A DNA stretch of 64,000 bases, taken from positions 1 through 64,000 of the forward strand of contig DASTRO010000238.1 of the NCBI GenBank assembly GCA_035761165.1. The letters run 5' to 3'. The translations under genes were made by a program, and so were the position numbers. The stretch is from CALCHX01 sp035761165 (GTDB lineage: Bacteria; Gemmatimonadota; Gemmatimonadetes; Gemmatimonadales; Gemmatimonadaceae). Position 1 is the first letter of the stretch; the number at the start of each line of letters is the position of its first letter. This document shows positions 25,480 to 33,455 of the stretch, in pieces. The notes under the pieces were generated by a model that did not search any database, was not told the origin of the DNA, and saw only the letters and a list, made by a program, of their open reading frames with translations.

Positions 25480-26058
25480 TCAGCCCACGAGTCGCACCCG
25501 CCCCTCCCGAAGCTCGTACCGCTCGCCGGTGTGGCGGCACACCGCCTCGCCGTCCCCGGTGAGTGGCAGGTCGAGCCGCTCCCCGTAGCGGCTCATCCAC
25601 CCCACCTGGCGGGCCGGCACCCCCACCATCAGGGCGTAGTCCGGCACGTCGCGGTTCACCACCGCCCCCGCCCCGACGAACGCCCCCTCGCCGACCGTGA
25701 CGCCGCAGACGATGGTGCAGTTCGCGCCGAGCGTCGCCCCGCGACGGACCAGCGTGTCGCGGTACTCGTCCTTGCGCGAGACCGCCGAGCGCGGGTTGTA
25801 GACGTTGGTGAACACCATGCTCGGCCCGCAGAAGACGTCGTCCTCCAGCGTCACGTTGTCGTAGACCGAGACGTTGTTCTGGATCTTCACGTTGTCGCCG
25901 ATGACGACGCGGTTGCCGACGTAGACGTTCTGCCCCAGCGAGCAGCGCGCCCCGATGCGCGCGCCCCCCGAGACGTGCACCCAGTGCCAGATGCGCGTCC
26001 CGTCGCCGACCTGCGCTCCCTCGTCCACGATGGCCGTCGGGTGGATCTGCGGCGCCAC
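25480..26058 (-). CDS. Left-handed beta-helix N-acetyltransferase (WbpD/WlbB-like)
   Basis: 192 residues from GTG 26058, two nt after the stop of the oxidoreductase gene. Hexapeptide repeats run from IHPTAIVDEGAQVGDGTRIWHW through VYVGNRVVIGDNVKIQNNVSVYDNVTLEDDVFCGPSMVFTN, then GATLGANCTIVCGVTVGEGAFVGAGAVV. The pattern, including VFTNVYNPRS, matches UDP-2-acetamido-3-amino-2,3-dideoxyglucuronate N-acetyltransferases. With the neighbouring dehydrogenase it should make a 2,3-diacetamido sugar for a surface polysaccharide. The aminotransferase and the UDP-GlcNAc 6-dehydrogenase of that pathway are not in the window. Confidence 0.88.
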   Translation of the reverse strand: MAPQIHPTAIVDEGAQVGDGTRIWHWVHVSGGARIGARCSLGQNVYVGNRVVIGDNVKIQNNVSVYDNVTLEDDVFCGPSMVFTNVYNPRSAVSRKDEYRDTLVRRGATLGANCTIVCGVTVGEGAFVGAGAVVNRDVPDYALMVGVPARQVGWMSRYGERLDLPLTGDGEAVCRHTGERYELREGRVRLVG

Positions 26059-26060
26059 GC

Positions 26061-27134
26061 TCAGTACTCCAGCGGCAGGCCGACGCGCTTGCCGTCGCGC
26101 GCCGCGAGATAGGTGGCGATCAGCAGCTCGAGCGAGCGCAGCCCCTCGCGCCCGTCCGTGTCCGGCGCCGCCTCGCCGCGCAGCGCGCCGATGACGTTGT
26201 CGTAGTAGCGCGGATGCCCGTGGCCGTAGACGCTCGTCGTCTCGTAGCTGGCCTGCGCCACCAGCGCGTCGTCCGCGTCCGGCTCGGCGAACTCCCAGTG
26301 GTCGACCCGGTTCACCGCCACGCCGCCCAGGCGCACGGTGCCCGTCTCGCCGAGGATGGTGATCGAGCCCTCGAGGTTCTTCGGGTAGGTGAGCATCGTC
26401 ACGCTCATCGTCCCCAGCGCGCCGGTGCGCCAGCGCAGGCTCAGCACCCCGGTGTCCTCCACCTGGATGTTGCGCGCCAGCGTGGCCGTGTACGCCTGCA
26501 CGCTCTCCACCGGGCCGATGAGCCAGTCGAGCAGGTCCACGTAGTGGCTCGCCTGGTTCATGAAGGCACCGCCGTCGAACTCCCACGTCCCGCGCCAGGC
26601 GGCGCTGTCGTAGTACGCCTGCGGCCGGGTCCAGAAGACGTTGGCCGTGACCAGGTAGATGCGCCCGAAGCGCCGCCGCTCGATTGCCCGGCGCACGAGC
26701 TGCAGCGTGGGGTTGGTGCGGTTCTGCTTGACGACGAAGAGGAAGACGCCCGCCTGGTCGCACGCCTGCACCATCGCCTTGCCGTCCTCCCAGCGGGTGG
26801 CCATCGGCTTCTCGGTCACCACGTGGCGGCCGGCGCGCGCGCAGGCGATGGCCTGCGCCGGGTGCAGCCCGCTCGGCGTGGCGAGGATCACCACGTCGGC
26901 GTCCGAGTGCGCCAGCAGCGCCTCGAGCGAGGGGAACGGCCGTGCTCCGGTCCGCTCGGCCGCCGCCGCCACCCGCTCGGGATCCACGTCGCAGACGGCC
27001 ACCAGCTCGGCGCGCTCGGCGTGCTGCTCGAGGGCGGCGATGTGGTTGGCCGAGATCCGGCCGCAGCCGACGAGCGCGAAGCGGAGCTTGCGGTCGGTGA
27101 TGAAGGGTTGGTGCTGGAACAGGATGTCGGGCAC
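26061..27134 (-). CDS. Gfo/Idh/MocA-family sugar oxidoreductase (WbpB/WlbA-like)
   Basis: 357 residues from GTG 27134 (encoding VPDILFQHQP as read); the open frame extends upstream through a GC repeat region and was trimmed. Rossmann start LRFALVGCGRISANHIAAL, the EKPMA motif typical of the family, then a C-terminal alpha/beta domain (FDGGAFMNQASHYVDLLDWL, with the conserved G-A and H). It resembles enzymes that oxidise C3 of a UDP-sugar before transamination. Its partner acetyltransferase follows after two nt. Substrate assignment rests on this pairing. Confidence 0.86.
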   Translation of the reverse strand: MPDILFQHQPFITDRKLRFALVGCGRISANHIAALEQHAERAELVAVCDVDPERVAAAAERTGARPFPSLEALLAHSDADVVILATPSGLHPAQAIACARAGRHVVTEKPMATRWEDGKAMVQACDQAGVFLFVVKQNRTNPTLQLVRRAIERRRFGRIYLVTANVFWTRPQAYYDSAAWRGTWEFDGGAFMNQASHYVDLLDWLIGPVESVQAYTATLARNIQVEDTGVLSLRWRTGALGTMSVTMLTYPKNLEGSITILGETGTVRLGGVAVNRVDHWEFAEPDADDALVAQASYETTSVYGHGHPRYYDNVIGALRGEAAPDTDGREGLRSLELLIATYLAARDGKRVGLPLEY

Positions 27135-27240
27135 GAACGGCTGGGGGTGGGGGTGGGGGGTGGGGTGAGCGAGGAGCTGTGACTGTGTTCCAGGCGCGAC
27201 GAGCCGGTCGCGTCGCCGGGCGAGCCGCATCCGCGACGGG

Positions 27241-27330
27241 AGGGGCGTCGAGCGTCGAGCGTACAGGGGCGGAGAGCGGGGAGCGTGGAGTGACGACGCG
27301 TCCACTCGACGCTTCCCGCTCGACGCCCCT
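27241..27330. repeat. Inverted repeat in the gap between oxidoreductase and YdcF-like genes
   Basis: A perfect 14-bp inverted repeat: AGGGGCGTCGAGCG at 27241-27254 and its complement at 27317-27330, with GCGTCGAGCG-like units in between. The gap 27135-27428 (294 nt) contains no convincing gene. The sequence style matches the AGCGACG-type repeats found at 29441, 42338 and 43321. Confidence 0.65.
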
Positions 27331-27428
27331 CGGCGCGGTTGAGGGATCCGTCACGGCGCTCGGAGCCCGAGGCGCATCGGAGCCCGCGCGCCGCCCGCCG
27401 CTCGAGTGCCGCCAGCCGTGTAATCTGC

Positions 27429-28241
27429 CTAGATCCACCCGCGCGCGCGATAGAGCCAGCTCCCCAGCGTCTCGTAGAGCACCATGCCGGCGGCGCGCAA
27501 TCGGTCGCGCGGCGACTCGAGCGCGCGCCACGCCACCGTCGTGGAGCGCGCGGGCACGCAGGTCACGGCGAGCCCAACGCCCTCGAAGGTGGCGCAGGCG
27601 CGCCGCGTGTGCGACGGCGAGGTGACCACCGCCACCCGTCGCCAGCCGGAGTCGGCCGCCAGGGCCGCCACGAGCAGCGCCTCCTCGCGCGTCGTCCGCG
27701 GGCGGCTGACGATGAGGTGCGTGAGCCGCGGCGCCGCCAGCGCGACGAGCCACCGCTGGTCGGCGTCCGACGTCACCACTGAGTCCCCCTCCGGATGCGC
27801 GATGCGCGTCGTGACGACGCGCGGGACGCCGTGCGCCCGCGCCACGGCCAGGGCGCTGAGCAGCCGGTCCTCGCCCATGGCGCTCAGCAGCTGGTCGTCG
27901 GTGAGCTGCGCGGAGAGCGCGACGACCGCGTCCACGCCCGCCGCGGGCCAGCGGTCGGTGCGCACCAACGCGTGCGCCGGCGCGCGGATGAGCGGCGTGT
28001 AGGCGACGACGAGCAGCGCGACGGCGAGCAGGCCCGCGCCGGCCCACAGCCAGCGTCGCAGCCCGGACGCGCCGACCAGCGCGGCCGCGAGCACGATCAG
28101 GGCGAATCCCCAGCTCCGGGACAGGAGCGTCGGGATCGGGAAGTGCAGCTCGGCGAGCGTGAGGTAGGCGAAGACGGCGAGCGTGGCGGCCGCTGCCGCG
28201 CCCCGCAGCCGCTGGCGGTCTATCGCTGCCAGACGGTCCAT
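27429..28241 (-). CDS. YdcF/DUF218-family protein with N-terminal membrane helices
   Basis: 270 residues from ATG 28241, overlapping the end of the upstream GT2 gene by 22 nt. Two or three N-terminal helices (AAATLAVFAYLTLAEL, WGFALIVLAAALVGA, LLAVALLVVAYTPLI) are followed by the DUF218 core: DAVVALSAQL, EDRLLSALAVARAHGV, TREEALLVAALAADSGWRRVAVVTSPSHTRRA. DUF218 proteins (SanA, YdcF, ElyC) act in envelope biogenesis, often near undecaprenyl-phosphate metabolism; the biochemical role is unsettled. Coupling to a membrane GT2 gene fits an envelope polysaccharide role. Confidence 0.82.
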   Translation of the reverse strand: MDRLAAIDRQRLRGAAAAATLAVFAYLTLAELHFPIPTLLSRSWGFALIVLAAALVGASGLRRWLWAGAGLLAVALLVVAYTPLIRAPAHALVRTDRWPAAGVDAVVALSAQLTDDQLLSAMGEDRLLSALAVARAHGVPRVVTTRIAHPEGDSVVTSDADQRWLVALAAPRLTHLIVSRPRTTREEALLVAALAADSGWRRVAVVTSPSHTRRACATFEGVGLAVTCVPARSTTVAWRALESPRDRLRAAGMVLYETLGSWLYRARGWI

Positions 28242-29428
28242 CGGCCGCGCACGCCGTTCACCGTGGCCAGCACGGCGGCCGCCTGCAGCAGCACCACCCA
28301 CTCGAGCTGACGGGCCACGCGGCGCCGGATGGCCGGATGCGCCAGAGCCAGCGCGGCCACGCTCGCCGCCAACGCCAGTGCACGCCAGCCGGCCAGCGCC
28401 CAGAGCGCCGAGACGGCGTAGGCGGCGAGCGCCAGCACCGCGCCCACTGCCAGATAGGGTGTGAGGAGGCGCAGGAGCTTGTGGCAGAGGAACTGGAGCC
28501 AGACCGGATTGCGCCACGGGACGAGCACGCCGGGCAGCCAGGCGCACAGCTGCAGGTTCCCGGTGAGCGTGCGCACCTTGCGGCGGAACTCCTGCGAGGC
28601 GGTGAAGGTGCGCGCGTCCGTCGCGCGGGCCGCGGGCTCGAAGCCCACCCGGCGCCCGGCGAGCACCAGCCGCATCGGGACGTAGAGGTCGTCCAGGATC
28701 AGCCCCGCCGGCAGGGGCGCCCACAGCTCGCGCCACATCGCGTAGATGGCCCCGGTGACCCCGACCACGGAGTGGAGCCTCGCCTCGTTCGCGCGCAGGG
28801 TGCGCTCGAGCAGCCAGTACCACTCGGCCGGCGTTCGCGCCCGCCGCCCGCCGGAGAGGGCGAGCGCGCCGGAGACCGCGCCCAGCCGCGCATCGGCGCG
28901 GAGCGCGGCGACGAGCGCGGCGATGGCACCGGGCTCGAAACGCTGGTGCGTGTCGGTGAAGACGAGCAGGTCGCCCGCGGCGGCTCGCACGCCGGCGTTC
29001 AGCGTCGCCGCCTTGCCCCCCGGCAGGTCGCCCGGCACCACGCGCACGCGCCCGTCCAGCCCCGCCAGCTCCTCCGGCCGCGCGCGCCCGTTCACCGCGT
29101 CGAGCGCCAGCACGATCTCGAGCCGGTCGGCGGGATAGGTGGCGGCGAGCAGGTCGTGTACGCGGGCCGCGATCTGCGCCGCCGGGTCGGCGCTCGCGAC
29201 CACCACCGAGACCAGCGGCGCCAAGCCGGGAGCCGGGTCGCCGGACTGCCGGGACGGGTGGGCGCGACGGAGGCGGGCGAGCAGGGCGACGACGAGCGGA
29301 TATCCCAGCCAGATGATCCCGAGCAGGACGAGGAGCGCGGCGGCGAGCGGGAGCAGCAGGCGAGGATCTCCGGTCGAGGGGACGTCGCGGGCGAGCCGAA
29401 CGATGCCAGGTCGGCGGCGGAGGCGCAA
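28220..29428 (-). CDS. Membrane-anchored GT2 glycosyltransferase, start uncertain
   Basis: The conserved part starts near DPRLLLPLAAALLVLLGIIWLGYPLVV, an N-terminal helix. Next come VSVVVASADP, IVLALDAVNG, the GGKAATLNAGV motif, LLVFTDTHQRFEPGA (TDTH at the metal site) and Q-E-F-R-R-K near the QxxRW position, then three or four C-terminal helices. This is the architecture of processive or membrane-bound GT2 enzymes. No ATG lies near the likely start. TTG 29428 is used here (402 residues); GTG 29515 or 29545 would run the reading frame through an AGCGACG repeat and a GC palindrome. The YdcF-like gene overlaps its end. Confidence 0.78.
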   Translation of the reverse strand: MRLRRRPGIVRLARDVPSTGDPRLLLPLAAALLVLLGIIWLGYPLVVALLARLRRAHPSRQSGDPAPGLAPLVSVVVASADPAAQIAARVHDLLAATYPADRLEIVLALDAVNGRARPEELAGLDGRVRVVPGDLPGGKAATLNAGVRAAAGDLLVFTDTHQRFEPGAIAALVAALRADARLGAVSGALALSGGRRARTPAEWYWLLERTLRANEARLHSVVGVTGAIYAMWRELWAPLPAGLILDDLYVPMRLVLAGRRVGFEPAARATDARTFTASQEFRRKVRTLTGNLQLCAWLPGVLVPWRNPVWLQFLCHKLLRLLTPYLAVGAVLALAAYAVSALWALAGWRALALAASVAALALAHPAIRRRVARQLEWVVLLQAAAVLATVNGVRGRWTVWQR

Positions 29429-29440
29429 TCGGGGACGGCG

Positions 29441-29467
29441 AGCGACGAGCGACGAGCGACGAGCGAA
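29441..29467. repeat. Short tandem repeat, three AGCGACG units plus a partial copy
   Basis: Three perfect 7-nt units at 29441-29461 followed by AGCGAAC. It lies between the GT2 gene and the divergent YggT gene and is related in sequence to the inverted repeats inside the gene at 42336. Confidence 0.7.
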
Positions 29468-29490
29468 CAGGGGGCGGCGGACGGATCGCG

Positions 29491-29520
29491 GCGCGGGGCC
29501 CCCCCCGGATTCCACGATCA
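29491..29520. repeat. G-run/C-run palindrome, diverged copy
   Basis: A GCGGGG run followed by eight C and then GGATTCCACGATCA. It resembles the better conserved pair at 39714 and 62172 (reverse orientation), in which the G/C palindrome is followed by GAACCACA-GAT. Confidence 0.5.
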
Positions 29521-29602
29521 GCCCGCGACCGCGTCCCCCCGCCACCCGACGAACGCTCGGCGGACCTTGTCCTCGCGCCGCCCCCCGGCCAGACTACCCC
29601 CC

Positions 29603-30181
29603 GTGATCGCCATCGCCACTGCCTACGCCGCCCTGCGGGTCCTCGTCTTCGTCGCCGCCGTCGTCGCCACCGTCGGCGCCGTCGCCTCCTGGCTCGTCCG
29701 GACGCGCCGCATCAGCCCCTTCTCGGGCACCGCCCGCACCATCCGCCGCGCCACCGACCCGTGGATCGTGCCCATGGAGCGGCGCGTCGTCCGCGCCGGC
29801 GGCACCCCGGCGAGCGCCCCCTGGTGGACCCTCGCCCTCGTCATCGTGGGCGGCATCATCCTGCTGAGCCTCGTCCAGTTCCTGCTCGCGCAGTTCCTCC
29901 GCGCCGGCCTGGCGATCTCGGCCGGCCCCGTCGGGATCGTCCGGCTCCTCGTCACCTGGGCCTTCGCCCTCCTCGAGATCGCCCTGCTCGTGCGGGTGCT
30001 CAGCTCCTGGGTGGGCGGGTCGCCGTACTCGAAGTGGTTCCGCTGGTCGTTCGTGCTCACGGAGTGGATGCTCGCCCCACTGCGGCGGATCGTGCCGACG
30101 ATCGGCATGATCGACATCACCCCGATCGTCGCCTACTTCCTGCTCCGACTCGCCCAGTCGCTCGTGCTCGGCGTGATCTGA
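29603..30181 (+). CDS. YggT-family membrane protein
   Basis: 192 residues from GTG 29603; the long upstream frame is a shadow of the GT2 gene. Two YggT-type repeats are visible: an N-terminal helix YAALRVLVFVAAVVATVGAVASWLV with RRISPFSGTARTIRRATDPWIVP, and a second copy WAFALLEIALLVRVLSSWVGG with SFVLTEWMLAPLRRIVPTIGMIDITPIVAYFLL. The P-(L/F)-R-(R/x)-(I/V) plus D-(I/L)-(T/S)-P pattern is the family signature. YggT proteins are small membrane proteins linked to division or osmotic tolerance; no enzymatic role is known. The 3' end overlaps the convergent FkbM gene by 49 nt. Confidence 0.85.
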   Translation: MIAIATAYAALRVLVFVAAVVATVGAVASWLVRTRRISPFSGTARTIRRATDPWIVPMERRVVRAGGTPASAPWWTLALVIVGGIILLSLVQFLLAQFLRAGLAISAGPVGIVRLLVTWAFALLEIALLVRVLSSWVGGSPYSKWFRWSFVLTEWMLAPLRRIVPTIGMIDITPIVAYFLLRLAQSLVLGVI

Positions 30182-31014
30182 CCGGCCGGCACCGGAGCCG
30201 CCACGCGGCGGCAGACGGTCAGCTCGCCCCACCGGCTGACGACGAAGCCGTGCCCGGCGATGGCGCGCTCGAAGGCACCGGTCGCGTCGCCGAAGCCGGA
30301 GTCGTCGTGGATCTCCACCACGAGGTGGTCCACGCGGTCGATCCACCCCTCGTAGTTGGAGCCGAAGACGACCGCCTCCGCCCCCTCGATGTCCATCTTG
30401 AGGATCGAGATGCGCTCGTGGCCGGACTCCCGCAGCAGCCCCGTCACGTCCACCCCGCGCAGGCGCGGCGTCTCCCCCGGGCGGCACACCCGCACCTGAC
30501 GCGCCCACTCCGCACTGTCGCGGTAGGGCCGGTCCTCGAGCACCAGATCCGCGGGGTGCGACCAGAGCGCGGCGCGCACCGCCCGCGCCCGCTGCCCGTA
30601 GCGCGTCAGATTCCGCTCCAGCAGGGCGAAGTTGTCCGGGTCGGGCTCGACGGCCACGAGCTCCGCGCGCGGGAAGCGGGAGAGGAAGTAGGCGGCCGCG
30701 TACCCCACGTTGGCCCCGCAGTCGATCACGAGGGCCGCGTCCTCGACGTCGTCCAGGCAGGCGAAGGCGCGCTCGACGAAGATCTGCTTGAAGACCTTGA
30801 GATCGCTCGTCTGCGCCCGGCAGCGGAGCGGGTGCGCCGCCTCACGGGCGGTGAGCGTCAGCAGCGCGTTGCGCGGCAGGAAGCGCAGCCGCTCGCGCTG
30901 CAACGAGAGGAGCACCGCCCCCCGCACCCCGAGCGTGGACGCATCGGACCGGACACTCCGGTAGCGTGTCCGCGGACGCAGCGCGACGCGCAGGCTGTGC
31001 AACAGTCGCAGCAC
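30133..31014 (-). CDS. FkbM-family methyltransferase
   Basis: 293 residues from GTG 31014. The SAM-binding start is ALVIDCGANVGYAAAYF, followed by LVAVEPDPDNFALLERNL and the FkbM signature ISILKMDIEGAEAVVF. These enzymes O-methylate sugars or other small substrates using S-adenosylmethionine, and are common in polysaccharide loci where methylation can cap or decorate a chain. An N-terminal extension of about 85 residues (RYRSVRSDASTLGVRG) is unassigned. It lies 122 nt downstream of asnB on the same strand and overlaps the convergent YggT gene at its 3' end. Confidence 0.87.
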   Translation of the reverse strand: MLRLLHSLRVALRPRTRYRSVRSDASTLGVRGAVLLSLQRERLRFLPRNALLTLTAREAAHPLRCRAQTSDLKVFKQIFVERAFACLDDVEDAALVIDCGANVGYAAAYFLSRFPRAELVAVEPDPDNFALLERNLTRYGQRARAVRAALWSHPADLVLEDRPYRDSAEWARQVRVCRPGETPRLRGVDVTGLLRESGHERISILKMDIEGAEAVVFGSNYEGWIDRVDHLVVEIHDDSGFGDATGAFERAIAGHGFVVSRWGELTVCRRVAAPVPAGQITPSTSDWASRSRK

Positions 31015-31136
31015 GCCGGATCCCCCCGTCGAGATCGTGAGCCAGCTGGCGATGCGCCCGGCGTGAGACTCTGCACGTCACCGGGAATCCGCGCAAGAGG
31101 AACGAACGGGGGAACCGTGGAGCCGGTGGGGGCACC

Positions 31137-33068
31137 TCAGCCCGACTGCGCCGCGTGCCAGGCCTGGAACATCAGCACCGGCCAGAGCTGCGCCGACCAA
31201 TCCTGCTCGGCACGGGCGTGCTCGCGCCAGCGGCGCATGAGCGTGCGGACCTCGAAGAAGCCCTCGCGACGCAGCCGGTCTGGCGCGAGCAGGTCGCCCG
31301 CCCAGTCGTGCAGCGGGCCGCGCAGCCAGTCGGCGAGGGGGACGGCGAAGCCGCGCTTCGGCCGGTCCACGATCTCGCGCGGCACGTATTCGTGGAGCAG
31401 CGAGCGCAGCAGGTACTTCCCCATGTCGCCGCGCCGCTTGAGCTCGAACGGGATCCGCCAGGCCAGCTCCACCACCCGGTGGTCGAGCAGCGGCGCCCGG
31501 CTCTCGAGGCTCACGGCCATCGTCGCCCGGTCGACCTTCACCAGCACGTCGTCCGGCAGGTAGCTGCAGAAGTCGAGCAGCATCACGCGCTCGACCACGC
31601 GTGGCAGGGCCGACGTCTCGCCGAATGCCGCCCCGGCCACGTCGCGGCCGGCGCCGAGCACCACCGAGGCCGGATCGGCCCAGTGCGACACGAGGCGGCG
31701 GTGGACCTCCTCGGGGGTGGGCGCGGCGTGCACCGCCCCGCGGCGCGCCAGGCGGAAGCCCAGTTGCGGATAGCGCCCGGCGGCGCCGGCCAGCGCGGCC
31801 GCACGCTCGGCGTACGGCGCAGTGCCGCGGAGCATCGCGCCGTACAGCGGGCGCACGGCCCGCGGCAGGCGCGACACGCGCCGCCACACCCCGTCGAGCT
31901 GCCCGTACTGCGTGTAGCCGCCGAACAGCTCGTCGCCACCATCGCCGGAGAGGGCCACCGTCACCGAGCGCCGGGCCAGCGCGGCTACCAGGTAGGTGGG
32001 GATCTGCGACGAGTCGGCGAAGGGCTCGTCGTAGATGGCGGGTAGCCTGGGCACGACGTCGAGCAGCTCGGCCGGCGACAGCTGGAGCTCGGTGTGCTCG
32101 GTGCCCAGGTGGCGCGCCACCGCACGAGCGTGCGCCGCCTCGTCGTACCGGGGGTCGGCGAAGCCGATCGTGAACGTCCGCACGGGCGCCGCGCTCACCT
32201 GGCGCATGATCGCCACGACGAGCGACGAGTCGATCCCGCCGGAGAGGAAGGCGCCCAGCGGCACGTCGGCGATCATCTGCTCACCCACCACCTCGCGCAG
32301 GCAGGCGTCCAGCGCCCGGCGGGCGCCGCGCTCGTCGTTCGCCAGCGGCTCGCGGACCCCGGTCTCGGCTGCGGCGCGCGCCGACCAGTAGCGGGTGGTC
32401 TCGCGCACCAGACGCCCATCCGCCCGGCGCACCGAGAGCACCGTGCCCGGGGCCACCTTCTGCACGCGGCGGTGGATGGTGTGCGGCGCGGGGATGTAGT
32501 TGTGGCGCAGCAGGAGCGCCAGCGCGTCGCGGTCGATCTCGCCGTCGAACGCCGGGTGCGCGCGGAGCGCGCGGAGCTCCGAGCCGAAGAGGAGGGTGCC
32601 GTCGGCGCCCTCGCCGACGTAGAGCGGCTTCTCGCCGGCCCGGTCGCGCGCCAGGTGGAGCACCCGGTCGCGGGCGTCCCAGAGCGCGAGGGCGAACATC
32701 CCGGCGGCACGGCGCAGCGTCTCCACCACGCCGCACCGCTCGATCGCGGCGAGCAGGACCTCGGTGTCGGAGTGGCCGCGGAAGGCGACCCCCGCCAGCT
32801 CCGCCCGCAACGCGCGGAAGTTGTAGATCTCGCCGTTGAAGACGATGACGAACCGCCCCGACGCCGACCGCATCGGCTGGTGCCCTTCGGCCGAGAGGTC
32901 GATGATGGACAGCCGGCGGTGGCCGAGGGCGACGCCGGCGTCCACGTCCGCCCAGGCCCCGGCGTCGTCGGGGCCGCGGTGACGCAGGGCGTCGGTCATG
33001 TCGCGCGTCAGCGCGGCGGCCGAGCGATCGAGACCGGTCGGGCTCCAGAAGCCCGCGAGACCACACAT
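31137..33068 (-). CDS. asnB: Asparagine synthetase, glutamine-hydrolysing (AsnB)
   Basis: 643 residues from ATG 33068, giving MCGLAGFW with the catalytic Cys2 of the Ntn glutaminase domain. That domain continues with RHRGPDDAGAW, NGEIYNFRALR and SDTEVLLAAIE. The synthetase domain has GAFLSGGIDSSLVVAIM (PP-loop), YDEPFADSSQIPTYLV and ALSGDGGDELFGGY. This is the complete two-domain architecture making asparagine, or amidating a related substrate, from glutamine and ATP. It is a useful contrast with the three AsnB-like proteins at 1315, 3351 and 35312, which lack Cys2. Such AsnB genes are also frequent in EPS clusters, so a glycan-related amidation cannot be excluded. Confidence 0.92.
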   Translation of the reverse strand: MCGLAGFWSPTGLDRSAAALTRDMTDALRHRGPDDAGAWADVDAGVALGHRRLSIIDLSAEGHQPMRSASGRFVIVFNGEIYNFRALRAELAGVAFRGHSDTEVLLAAIERCGVVETLRRAAGMFALALWDARDRVLHLARDRAGEKPLYVGEGADGTLLFGSELRALRAHPAFDGEIDRDALALLLRHNYIPAPHTIHRRVQKVAPGTVLSVRRADGRLVRETTRYWSARAAAETGVREPLANDERGARRALDACLREVVGEQMIADVPLGAFLSGGIDSSLVVAIMRQVSAAPVRTFTIGFADPRYDEAAHARAVARHLGTEHTELQLSPAELLDVVPRLPAIYDEPFADSSQIPTYLVAALARRSVTVALSGDGGDELFGGYTQYGQLDGVWRRVSRLPRAVRPLYGAMLRGTAPYAERAAALAGAAGRYPQLGFRLARRGAVHAAPTPEEVHRRLVSHWADPASVVLGAGRDVAGAAFGETSALPRVVERVMLLDFCSYLPDDVLVKVDRATMAVSLESRAPLLDHRVVELAWRIPFELKRRGDMGKYLLRSLLHEYVPREIVDRPKRGFAVPLADWLRGPLHDWAGDLLAPDRLRREGFFEVRTLMRRWREHARAEQDWSAQLWPVLMFQAWHAAQSG

Positions 33069-33455
33069 CTGCCGATACTCCGTGGTAGGGCCAACCGCCC
33101 GGCCTCGCCGCTCGAGGAGCGGCCGACGCGAGCTCGATACGGCTCCGGACGATCGAGCCGTTTCCCGAGAAACCGGTGCGCCCCGAAGGGGCCCGGGCAC
33201 GGCCTCAGTTGCGCCGTCGCCCGCTCACCCGTCCCAGGGTTGCCGGGAGCAAGATGACCGGATGAGCCCCGTCTGACCAGCCGGCCCGTCAGCGCGGTGC
33301 CGGCCGCTCGACACTGGCCGGTCATCGAACGGCCGGCGAGGGTGGGAAGCCGCCAGCTGCGGAGCTCGCTATTTTCTCATCCCGCGGTCGCGCTCCGGCA
33401 CGATGGACGGGCCTCGATCCCCGCCTGGCACGGCCGGCCTCCCCTCACCCCACGC
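33069..33455. other. 387-nt divergent intergenic region
   Basis: This lies between the divergent asnB and flippase starts and must carry promoters for both. No gene is convincing here. The region is GC-rich apart from GCTATTTTCTCATC near 33368, which is a candidate -10 element for the flippase, but no matching -35 is clear. Confidence 0.4.

Noticed and set aside
29441..29467. CRISPR-like array
   Set aside because: The direct repeats are 7 nt long and contiguous, without spacers, and no cas genes are present.
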